Part shown: positions 1 to 5,230 of the stretch, one piece after another
How positions within the stretch are numbered: position 1 is the first letter of the stretch
Layout: every line of letters starts with the position of its first letter
Assembly (NCBI GenBank): GCA_013041835.1
Contig: JABDRH010000165.1
Location: 1-6,095, forward strand
Direction: 5' to 3'
Length of the DNA: 6,095 nt
Origin: Desulfatitalea sp.
Lineage (GTDB): Bacteria > Desulfobacterota > Desulfobacteria > Desulfobacterales > Desulfosarcinaceae
Position numbers and translations under genes: made by a program
The notes under the pieces: model-generated
The model's database searches: none
What the model saw: only the letters and a program-made list of their open reading frames with translations
Told to the model about the DNA's origin: nothing

Positions 1-301
1 CATCATGATTCCCATCCTCGTTTATATCGGCATCAAGTTCATGGCCCGGTCGCCGGTGACCCTGCGAACCATGCTGTCGCGGGAAAGCGGCGTAACCTCC
101 CAGCCCGAGGCCTTGAGCGATTATTTGGGATGTATGGGACGGGCAGCCACGGATTTGAGGCCGTCCGGCGTGGCGGTAATAGATAAAACTCGCGTGGACG
201 TTGTCACCCGTGGCGAGTACATCCAGAAAAACACGCAGATTGAGGTGATCGCCGTGCGCGGCAATGCCATCATTGTCAGAACAAAGGAAGCAAACGCTTA
301 A
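1..301 (+). CDS. NfeD-family membrane protein, C-terminal part (5' end outside window)
   Basis: This is the last ~99 residues of a protein whose reading frame is open to the left edge, so the true start is upstream; the ATG at 5 is probably internal. The visible part begins with a short hydrophobic stretch ([12 protein letters not shown]) that looks like the end of a final membrane helix. A soluble tail follows. Its second half ([21 protein letters not shown], then VTRGEYI, then [13 protein letters not shown]) has the typical pattern of the NfeD C-terminal OB-fold: a G-x-A-x-T-x-L-x-P-x-G opening, then beta strands ending in V-x-G-x-x-I-x-V. NfeD proteins are known partners of flotillin/stomatin-type proteins and are usually encoded directly upstream of them, as here, where floA starts 14 bases after this stop. 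Whether the full protein is the long form with a ClpP-like protease domain or a short form cannot be seen. Confidence 0.85.
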   Translation, partial: IMIPILVYIGIKFMARSPVTLRTMLSRESGVTSQPEALSDYLGCMGRAATDLRPSGVAVIDKTRVDVVTRGEYIQKNTQIEVIAVRGNAIIVRTKEANA

Positions 302-315
302 ACAAGGAGCAACGC

Positions 316-1287
316 ATGGAAATTAGTATGATTCTTCTTATTGTTATTATCATTGCAGCCATTGTGCTGTTTTTCTTCATCAGTTCCGCGATTTCCCTGT
401 GGGTCCAAGCCTTGGTCTCCGGCGCGCACACCGGTCTGTTCAACATCGTCTTCATGCGTTTCCGAAAAGTGCCGCCCAAGCTCATCGTCACCTCCAAAAT
501 CATGGCGGTCAAAGCCGGGCTCGACTTCTCCACCGATGCCCTGGAATCCCACTTTCTGGCCGGCGGAAACGTGTCGCGCGTGGTTCAGGCCCTGATCGCG
601 GCGGACAAAGCAAATATGGAGCTCGAGTTCAACCGCGCGGCGGCCATCGACCTGGCCGGCCGCGACGTGCTTGAAGCCGTGCAGATGAGCGTCAATCCCA
701 AGGTGATCGAAACGCCCCTGGTGGCGGCCATGGCCAAGGACGGCATCCAGCTCAAGGCCGTCTCACGCGTGACGGTGCGCGCGAACATCGACCGCCTGGT
801 GGGCGGCGCGGGTGAAGAAACCATTCTGGCGCGCGTCGGTGAAGGCATTGTCACCACCATCGGTTCGGCCGACACCCATAAAATGGTGCTGGAAAATCCG
901 GACATGATCTCCAAGCGGGTCCTGGACAAAGGCCTGGATGCCGGCACGGCCTATGAAATTCTTTCCATCGACATCGCCGATGTGGATGTGGGCAAGAATA
1001 TCGGCGCGGAGCTGGAGACCGACCGGGCCGAGGCCGACAAGAAGATCGCCCAGGCCAAGGCGGAAGAGCGTCGCGCCATGGCCTTTGCCGTGGAGCAGGA
1101 GATGAAAGCACGGGTGGAAGAAATGCGCGCCAAGGTGGTGGAAGCCGAGGCCAAAGTGCCGCTGGCCATCGCCATGGCCTTTAGAGAAGGCAATCTGGGC
1201 ATCATGGATTACTATCGCATGAAAAATATCATGGCCGATACCCAGATGAGAGATAAAATCGGGACTCCGGACAGAAAGCCCGAATAG
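316..1287 (+). CDS. floA: Flotillin-like protein FloA (membrane microdomain scaffold)
   Basis: A 323-residue protein, the usual length for FloA (YqfA family). Residues ~4-28 form a hydrophobic membrane hairpin or helix ([17 protein letters not shown]). An SPFH/band-7-like region follows, including the family-typical [34 protein letters not shown] and [20 protein letters not shown] stretches. A charged Ala/Glu-rich helical segment spans residues ~230-285 ([19 protein letters not shown] and onward), which in flotillins drives oligomerisation. The tail holds the conserved [19 protein letters not shown] block (~280-300). FloA is a membrane-bound scaffold of functional membrane microdomains in bacteria, where it influences assembly of membrane protein complexes. 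The start is well supported: AAGGAG at 304-309 lies 6 bases before ATG. It sits between an NfeD gene and a small membrane protein gene, almost certainly in one transcript. Confidence 0.95.
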   Translation: MEISMILLIVIIIAAIVLFFFISSAISLWVQALVSGAHTGLFNIVFMRFRKVPPKLIVTSKIMAVKAGLDFSTDALESHFLAGGNVSRVVQALIAADKANMELEFNRAAAIDLAGRDVLEAVQMSVNPKVIETPLVAAMAKDGIQLKAVSRVTVRANIDRLVGGAGEETILARVGEGIVTTIGSADTHKMVLENPDMISKRVLDKGLDAGTAYEILSIDIADVDVGKNIGAELETDRAEADKKIAQAKAEERRAMAFAVEQEMKARVEEMRAKVVEAEAKVPLAIAMAFREGNLGIMDYYRMKNIMADTQMRDKIGTPDRKPE

Positions 1288-1290
1288 GAG
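1286..1290 (+). promoter_or_regulatory. Ribosome binding site overlapping the floA stop
   Basis: AGGAG shares bases with the TAG stop of floA and sits 8 bases before the ATG at 1299. The overlap means ribosomes finishing floA are positioned to start the next gene, so the two proteins are likely made in linked amounts. Confidence 0.65.
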
Positions 1291-1298
1291 CGGCGCAT

Positions 1299-1805
1299 AT
1301 GGAAGATCTCATTCCGATCATCTTCTTCATCATCATATCGGTGATATCCGTCCTGAGCAAAGTGGCGTCCAAAAAAAAGAAGAAAGGCGATGACCGCGCC
1401 CCTGCCAGGGGCCTCCTGGCAGGCAAGCTCAATGCTTTTTTCTCCGATATCCAACGCAAACTCGATGAGCAGGCCAAACAAGGAGATACCGGCGCCATGG
1501 AGTGGCGCCGGTTGATGGAAGACTCCGTCGAAAGCATTTCACGAGAAGACAGCCAGGAAGATTCGCTCGAAGGCATCGTTTTGCAGGCGGATGATCCGGC
1601 TTTGCAGCCGCCGCCAACGCCGCTTGTCCCTCACCGGGAGAAACGCCGGCCAACGCCGCCGACGCCACCGGCGGCGGCAAAACCCCAGCGGTCGGAGATG
1701 CCCGCGCTCGCCTTCGACCGCGGGGATTTGCAGCGGGCGATTATCTTTTCGGAGATCATCGGTCCACCGCTGGCCCTCAGGGCGCCGGATGATGATACCC
1801 GGTAA
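1299..1805 (+). CDS. Membrane-anchored protein with proline-rich tail, floA operon, function unknown
   Basis: A 168-residue protein I do not recognise by name. Residues ~4-22 form one strongly hydrophobic helix (LIPIIFFIIISVISVL), directly followed by five lysines (25-29). By the positive-inside rule this suggests an N-out, C-in single-pass anchor. Residues 40-60 look helical and amphipathic (LNAFFSDIQRKLDEQAKQG), residues 75-92 are acidic, and residues 104-130 are rich in Pro and basic residues and probably disordered. The extreme C-terminus carries a compact hydrophobic motif (DLQRAIIFSEIIGPPLALR, 143-161) that looks like a conserved short linear or docking segment. AGGAG at 1286-1290 overlaps the floA stop codon and lies 8 bases before ATG, which points to translational coupling with floA. 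Context suggests a partner or regulator of the FloA/NfeD membrane system; this is inference only. Confidence 0.8.
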   Translation: MEDLIPIIFFIIISVISVLSKVASKKKKKGDDRAPARGLLAGKLNAFFSDIQRKLDEQAKQGDTGAMEWRRLMEDSVESISREDSQEDSLEGIVLQADDPALQPPPTPLVPHREKRRPTPPTPPAAAKPQRSEMPALAFDRGDLQRAIIFSEIIGPPLALRAPDDDTR

Positions 1806-1853
1806 TTCCGGCCGTCAATCCAATGCCCTTGAACAGCCCTTTGACCTGATCCC

Positions 1854-2441
1854 ATGCCAGAGCCCATGGACACCATCCATCCGGTGATCATGCCGGTGTC
1901 CGTACCGGATCAGCGCCTGGTCCGCCGCGCCAAGGTCCAAGCCCTGCGCCGGCAGGCCCGCGCGGCTTTGGCTCTCTCCGCCCGGTTCAGCGGCCTTGCG
2001 CTGGGCAAGTTGGAAAAAGCCGACACCGGCGCCCCGCTGCCCAGCGCCGGCACTTTCTGGGCCTTGAGCCATAAAAGCACCATGGTCGCCGCCGTGGCGG
2101 CCCGCCACCCCATCGGTATCGATATCGAGCGCATTCAGTCCATATCACCGGCCATGGAAAAACGCCTGGCCGGTGACGCCGAATGGCAGCTTGCCCCGAC
2201 AAAGGACCTGCCCCTGTTCTTTCGCTACTGGACCGCCAAGGAGGCTGTGCTAAAAGCAGTAGGCGTCGGCTTGACCGGCCTGTCCCGTTGCCGCGTACAG
2301 CACATCCTCGACGCCAACCATTTGATCCTATCCTACGACGACCAACCCTTTCGCGTAACCCACCACTGGGTTTCGCAAACCCATCTGGTTGCGATAACTT
2401 CCGGCGACGCGGCCATTGCGTGGCATTTTATTGAAAACTGA
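1854..2441 (+). CDS. 4'-phosphopantetheinyl transferase, Sfp type
   Basis: A 195-residue member of the Sfp/AcpT/HetI phosphopantetheinyl transferase family. These enzymes move the 4'-phosphopantetheine arm of coenzyme A onto a serine of carrier proteins (fatty acid, polyketide or nonribosomal peptide synthases). Family motifs visible in order: ALSHKSTMVAAVA (residues 70-82, with SHK), GIDIER (88-93, with the Mg-binding D90 and E92), and FRYWTAKEAVLKAVGVGL (123-140, with the W-x-x-K-E-A core; E130 is the third metal ligand and K134 the CoA-side lysine). It is somewhat short for an Sfp type (often 210-240), mainly at the N-terminus. The start is uncertain: an in-frame stop at 1842 limits it to ATG 1854, 1866 or 1890, and none has a clear Shine-Dalgarno. 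It lies 48 bases after the previous gene. No carrier-protein or synthase gene is visible, so the substrate is unknown. Its last 26 codons have a diverged second copy 960 bases downstream. Confidence 0.92.
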   Translation: MPEPMDTIHPVIMPVSVPDQRLVRRAKVQALRRQARAALALSARFSGLALGKLEKADTGAPLPSAGTFWALSHKSTMVAAVAARHPIGIDIERIQSISPAMEKRLAGDAEWQLAPTKDLPLFFRYWTAKEAVLKAVGVGLTGLSRCRVQHILDANHLILSYDDQPFRVTHHWVSQTHLVAITSGDAAIAWHFIEN

Positions 2442-2460
2442 GATGGCGCATTTATTGAAT
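2361..2460 (+). repeat. Direct repeat, copy A (transferase 3' end plus flank)
   Basis: This covers the last 26 codons of the phosphopantetheinyl transferase, its stop, and about 20 bases of 3' flank. By my hand alignment it matches 3321-3420 without gaps at 77 of 100 positions, at an offset of exactly 960 bases. Similarity falls to background upstream of about 2361 and ends around 2463. Shared landmarks include GCAAACCCATC-like, ACTTCCGGCGA-like and TGGCATTT blocks, and GCATTTATTGAAT after the stop. Confidence 0.88.
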
Positions 2461-2983
2461 GGACCCCGTCCTTTGGCTATCCTTTTTGGAAATGCGACAA
2501 CTATCTTGAAAAATAGCGTGCCAGGTTTCAGCATAACTGGCACTGTCGTGAAGGGTATAGCTGTAAACTTCTTAACGCAATCTATAAGAAGTGAACATGC
2601 CTTGGATGCATTGCAACTCCAAATCATATAATTGTATATGTAGTCATATCTGGATGTTGTAGATAGTGTTGAGTTGTTGAATCCGCTATCAATAGTAAAA
2701 ACATGATTTTTTTCGTCAACGAAAACAGAGAAAGTAAAAGCGCTGTCTTTAAGGGATTCTCTTGATGTATTGAAAAGCCAAAACCAGGGGTTTGAGCTAT
2801 TTTCTATGGCCAATTCATTAACCTGAACCGGATAAGCTGCTTCTAATAGAAATTGGTTGAATAGCTTGCAGATCTTGATCCGCCCTTTCTTGCCAGCGCT
2901 TATGAGTCTCAACATCTGCCCAGCCTCCGCTGTTATCTGCGAAAACGATCGTACAAGAAAATAAAATGAATACGATTGTTCAA
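2452..2983 (-). pseudogene. Decayed gene for a secreted protein of unknown family
   Basis: On the minus strand AGGAGG (2995-2990) lies 6 bases before a TTG (2983-2981), but that frame stops after 16 codons. One frame over, starting at 2979, reads TIVFILFSCTIVFA then DNSGGWADVETHKRWQERAD, which looks like a signal peptide followed by a mature secreted protein; it stops at 2820-2818. A second frame then carries a protein-like middle part (about 2840-2690: PVQVNELAIENSSNPWFWLF, then SLKDSAFTFSVFVDEKNHVF). The first frame resumes near 2640 with YDLELQCIQGMFTSYRLR, an internal TAA at 2574-2572, then EVYSYTLHDSASYAETWHAI and a final TAA at 2454-2452. So there is a plausible signal peptide, body and tail spread over frames, with at least three frameshifts and one stop. 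A continuous frame from 2915 to 2328 also exists, but it mixes the good middle with poor ends and runs antisense into the transferase. The region is AT-rich compared with its neighbours. The family is not recognised. Sequencing indels are an alternative to true decay. Confidence 0.5.
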
Positions 2984-2989
2984 CTCGAA

Positions 2990-2995
2990 CCTCCT
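2990..2995 (-). promoter_or_regulatory. Strong Shine-Dalgarno for the decayed minus-strand gene
   Basis: The minus strand reads AGGAGG, then six bases, then TTG at 2983. A consensus-strength ribosome site at ideal spacing just before a signal-peptide-like reading frame is the best evidence that a real gene once ran leftward from here. Confidence 0.5.
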
Positions 2996-3234
2996 ATGGC
3001 TTGCCGATAATAACCATAAAGCTCATCTTCCCTCTTCTCTCCGAACATCAGCAATGTTCATGCCATCTTTATAAATGCTCATAATTCGGTAATATTGGAA
3101 CGTAGAATGGCAAACAAGCCCACTGATTAGCGGACAGATGGGTGTCTTATTTTGTGAACTTCCGGCAAGCGTGCGCGAATCGCGCTGAGAATTAAGGTAT
3201 CATCGGTTGTCCCAAAAACAAAGGAGGCCAACCG
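2996..3234. other. AT-rich intergenic stretch between divergent start sites
   Basis: No coding pattern is visible here. It lies between the leftward decayed gene (start ~2983) and a rightward short ORF (start 3235), so it would have held both promoters. A weak sigma70-like pair on the + strand is TTCATG (3057-3062), 17 bases, CATAAT (3080-3085). A compact palindrome, GCGCGA-A-TCGCGC, lies at 3173-3185. AT-rich words cluster at 3065-3110. None of these is strong enough to call a defined regulator site. Confidence 0.35.
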
Positions 3235-3372
3235 ATGAATGACGATCTTCAAGCTGCTTGCATCATCACTGACCGCCTTGAGCAGGTACAGCTTTGGCCA
3301 TCTTTTTTACGCAACAGTGGGGTCAATGGGTTGCACAAACCCATCGGGTTGCGGTATCTTCCGGCGAAGTGA
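3235..3372 (+). CDS. Short 45-residue ORF with strong ribosome site, probably a truncated gene start
   Basis: ATG at 3235 is preceded by AAGGAGG (3221-3227) at a spacing of 7 bases, one of the best ribosome sites in the window. The first ~25 residues (MNDDLQAACIITDRLEQVQL, then WPSFL) read like a genuine protein N-terminus with an amphipathic helix. From about codon 29 the frame runs out of phase over the second transferase tail copy, giving unlikely sequence until TGA at 3370-3372. The simplest reading is the 5' end of a gene cut by the recombination that joined it to the transferase remnant. I do not recognise its family; a mobile-element gene start is possible but not shown. It could still be expressed as a small peptide. 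Confidence 0.35.
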   Translation: MNDDLQAACIITDRLEQVQLWPSFLRNSGVNGLHKPIGLRYLPAK

Positions 3373-3401
3373 CCGTTGAGTGGCATTTGATTCGGGATTG
3401 A
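3321..3401 (+). pseudogene. Remnant C-terminus of a second phosphopantetheinyl transferase
   Basis: In the frame matching the intact transferase this reads GQWVAQTHRVAVSSGEVTVE then WHLIRD and a TGA at 3399-3401. The intact copy reads HHWVSQTHLVAITSGDAAIA then WHFIEN and stop at the same relative place. Twelve of 25 residues are identical and many others are conservative (I/V, T/S, D/E, F/L, N/D). The reading frame upstream is open only back to a TGA at 3279-3281 and has no transferase motifs, so this is an orphan tail. The amount of divergence, with protein-level conservation, suggests it was once the end of a working, different allele rather than a recent duplicate. Confidence 0.8.
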
Positions 3402-3420
3402 GTTGCCGCATTCATTGAAT
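3321..3420 (+). repeat. Direct repeat, copy B (orphan transferase tail plus flank)
   Basis: The partner of 2361-2460, matching without gaps for about 100 bases (77 matches by hand count). Similarity continues ~20 bases past the stop codon, into GCATTCATTGAAT just before the ribosome site of the metallo-hydrolase gene. The copies bracket the AT-rich segment holding the decayed minus-strand gene. Confidence 0.88.
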
Positions 3421-3425
3421 TGGAG

Positions 3426-3431
3426 AAAGGA
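3426..3431 (+). promoter_or_regulatory. Ribosome binding site choosing ATG 3438
   Basis: AAAGGA sits 6 bases before ATG 3438. An in-frame TTG at 3420 would add six residues (beginning with Met-Glu-Lys) but would include this site inside the coding region. The family usually begins with a short M-x-I/L-x-F-x-G-A strand, as MHITFHGA does, so 3438 is preferred. Confidence 0.7.
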
Positions 3432-3437
3432 AAGCGC

Positions 3438-5012
3438 ATGCATATCACTTTTCACGGCGCCGTGAGAGAAGTCACCGGTTCCATGCATCTGATCGGAACG
3501 GATACGGACCATGTCCTGCTGGATTGCGGGCTGCACCAGGGCCGCCGCAAAGAGGCGGCCGAGAAGAACCGGGTATTGCCTTTTAACGCCGCCATGGTGG
3601 ACAACATGGTGCTTTCCCACGCCCACATCGACCATTCGGGCCGCATCCCGCTGCTGGTGAAAAAAGGATTCAACGGGCGGGTGTTGTGCACGCGGGGCAC
3701 GGCCGACGCATGCGGCTACCTGCTGCCCGACTCGGCCAAGATCCAGGAGCAGGATGCCCAGTACCTCAACTACAAAACCGTGCGCGGGGCGCTCTCCCAC
3801 GGCCCGAGCTTCAACGGCCGGCCCATCGGCAAGCGCAAGTATGAAGCGCTGAAAAAGATGCTCAAAAAAGACCGCCATCGCATCGACGACGACATGGTGG
3901 CCCAATTCATGGCCAAATACCGCCTAGAGCGCGTTGAGCCCCTGTATACCATGACCGATGCCGAACTGGCCCTGGGGCAGATGGACGGCGTACCTTACCG
4001 CAGCACCAGCACCATCGGCCGAGACCTGACCTGCACGTTTTACGAAGCCGGCCACATCCTGGGTTCGGCCATCAGCATCATCCGCCACAACGCCAATGGC
4101 CACGCCAAGACCGTCGCCTATACCGGGGATTTAGGCCGCTTTGACAAACCGATCCTGCGTGATCCGTGTTTTGCCTTCGAAGAGCGGGACCGCCACATCG
4201 ATCTCATGATCATGGAGAGCACCTACGGCGACCGGGACCACGAACCGGTGGTGGATCTAAAGCCCAGACTCCGGCAAGCGCTGACGGAAACCTTCGAGCG
4301 GGGCGGATGCGTTTTGATCCCTTCATTCGCCTACGGCCGCACCCAGGAACTGCTCTACGTAATCCATGAGCTTTATGCCGAAGGCGCCGTCAAGCCCCGG
4401 CCGGTTTACGTGGACAGCCCACTGGCCACCAACATCACCAAAGTCTTTGGCGAACATCCCGAGGTGTACGACCAGGAGACCCACGCCACTTTTTTGCGCA
4501 ACGGCCTCAATCCCTTCGATTTCAAACAAGTGCGCTTCACCCAATCGGTGGAGGAGTCCATGGCCCTGATGCGCGACAACACCCCGCACATCGTCATCTC
4601 TGCATCGGGCATGTGCGAGGCCGGGCGCATCCTGCACCACCTGCGCTACAAAATCCACAATCCCAAGAACCGGATTCTCATCGTGGGCTTCATGGCCCAA
4701 CACACCCTGGGCCGCCGCATCCAGGAACTGGGCGAGGCCTACGCGGCCAAAGGCCGCAGTGGCGATGCGCCGTTGGTAAAAATATTTAACAAGGAGTACC
4801 CGCTTAAGGCCGAGGTAGAAAAAATCGGCGGCTTTTCCGCCCATGCCGACCGCAACGAAATGCTGCGTTTTCTGAAAAAATCCAATCTGGAAGTCAAGCG
4901 CATCGCCGTGGTGCACGGCGAAGAAGATCAGAGCACCGCCTTCGCCCAACTGCTTCGCGACAACGGCTTCGACGCCCGGGCGCCCATGGTGGGGCAGACA
5001 TTTGTCGTTTAA
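3438..5012 (+). CDS. Beta-CASP metallo-beta-lactamase-fold hydrolase (CPSF-73-like, probable RNA nuclease)
   Basis: A 524-residue member of the group of bacterial proteins related to CPSF-73/Ysh1 (COG1236 type), which are zinc-dependent nucleases or predicted nucleases. The opening strand is FHGAVREVTGSMHLI. Metal-site motifs are D29, HAHIDH (61-66), H206 in GHILGS, and D231 in TGDLGR. Beta-CASP motifs follow: motif A E260 in ESTYGDRDH, motif B H469 in FSAHAD, motif C H493 in VHGEED. SASGMCEAGRILHHL (388-402) and the GFMAQHTLGRRIQEL block (~418-432) belong to the RNA-specificity/beta-CASP part. All expected ligands are present, so it should be active and cytoplasmic; no signal peptide is seen. 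It is longer than the usual 450-470 residues because of a basic insertion at ~112-162. RNA processing is the likely role, but the exact substrate is unknown. It follows the recombination scar with its own ribosome site. Confidence 0.93.
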   Translation: MHITFHGAVREVTGSMHLIGTDTDHVLLDCGLHQGRRKEAAEKNRVLPFNAAMVDNMVLSHAHIDHSGRIPLLVKKGFNGRVLCTRGTADACGYLLPDSAKIQEQDAQYLNYKTVRGALSHGPSFNGRPIGKRKYEALKKMLKKDRHRIDDDMVAQFMAKYRLERVEPLYTMTDAELALGQMDGVPYRSTSTIGRDLTCTFYEAGHILGSAISIIRHNANGHAKTVAYTGDLGRFDKPILRDPCFAFEERDRHIDLMIMESTYGDRDHEPVVDLKPRLRQALTETFERGGCVLIPSFAYGRTQELLYVIHELYAEGAVKPRPVYVDSPLATNITKVFGEHPEVYDQETHATFLRNGLNPFDFKQVRFTQSVEESMALMRDNTPHIVISASGMCEAGRILHHLRYKIHNPKNRILIVGFMAQHTLGRRIQELGEAYAAKGRSGDAPLVKIFNKEYPLKAEVEKIGGFSAHADRNEMLRFLKKSNLEVKRIAVVHGEEDQSTAFAQLLRDNGFDARAPMVGQTFVV

Positions 5013-5065
5013 GAATATGTTATCTTTTCTTCAGCCCGCCGGTTCCGCCTGAGGGACCTGATCAT

Positions 5066-5084
5066 GGCTGCCGGGTCGGCAGCC
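5066..5084 (+). other. Small perfect hairpin after the metallo-hydrolase gene
   Basis: GGCTGCC (5066-5072), loop GGGTC, GGCAGCC (5078-5084): a 7-bp GC-rich stem located 53 bases after the stop. No T-run follows, so it is not a standard intrinsic terminator. It may still slow or protect the transcript end. Confidence 0.35.
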
Positions 5085-5216
5085 CCCAAGTGGTTGAACA
5101 CGCATTGATCAATCCTGTTTACCGTACGTTTTACACGGACCGGTCCCTGTCCTGCTGACGCCATGGGCGCCAAAAGTGCTCGAATGGGATTGCAATCTCT
5201 GTTTATTGGCAACTGA

Positions 5217-5225
5217 GGAAAGGAG
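5217..5225 (+). promoter_or_regulatory. Ribosome binding site of the exported phosphatase-like gene
   Basis: GGAAAGGAG ends 5 bases before ATG 5231. It is a strong site that fixes the start immediately before a signal peptide, and it supports reading the unusual N-terminal region as genuinely translated rather than as a leftover upstream of the true start. Confidence 0.7.
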
Positions 5226-5230
5226 CTCCA

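Larger units (their letters stand above)
5013..5230. other. Intergenic region with several short palindromes
   Basis: No gene is visible in these 218 bases. Besides the hairpin at 5066-5084 it contains two perfect 10-base palindromes, ATTGATCAAT (5104-5113) and GGACCGGTCC (5137-5146). The promoter of the exported phosphatase-like gene should lie here, but no convincing -35/-10 pair is seen. The palindromes could be operator half-sites or chance. Confidence 0.3.

Noticed and set aside
2518..2543. Inverted repeat GTGCCAG / CTGGCAC with a 12-base loop, considered as a terminator
   Set aside because: There is no T-run on either side and it lies within the decayed reading frame; probably chance or a minor structure.
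2328..2915. A continuous 195-codon minus-strand reading frame presented as one intact gene
   Set aside because: Its 3' half runs antisense into the real transferase gene and the copy-A repeat. Better protein-like sequence for the start and the end lies in a different frame, so I treat the region as a decayed gene.
2361..3420. Insertion sequence or transposon bounded by the repeats
   Set aside because: No transposase, terminal inverted repeats or short target-site duplication are visible. The repeat copies are diverged gene ends, which fits homologous exchange better.
3249..3905. Long minus-strand reading frame of 218 codons opposite the metallo-hydrolase start
   Set aside because: It is the antisense shadow of a clearly coding, motif-rich gene and has no ribosome site or recognisable domain.
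4323..4949. Minus-strand reading frame of 208 codons within the hydrolase gene
   Set aside because: It is antisense to the beta-CASP motifs of the + strand gene, with no independent support.
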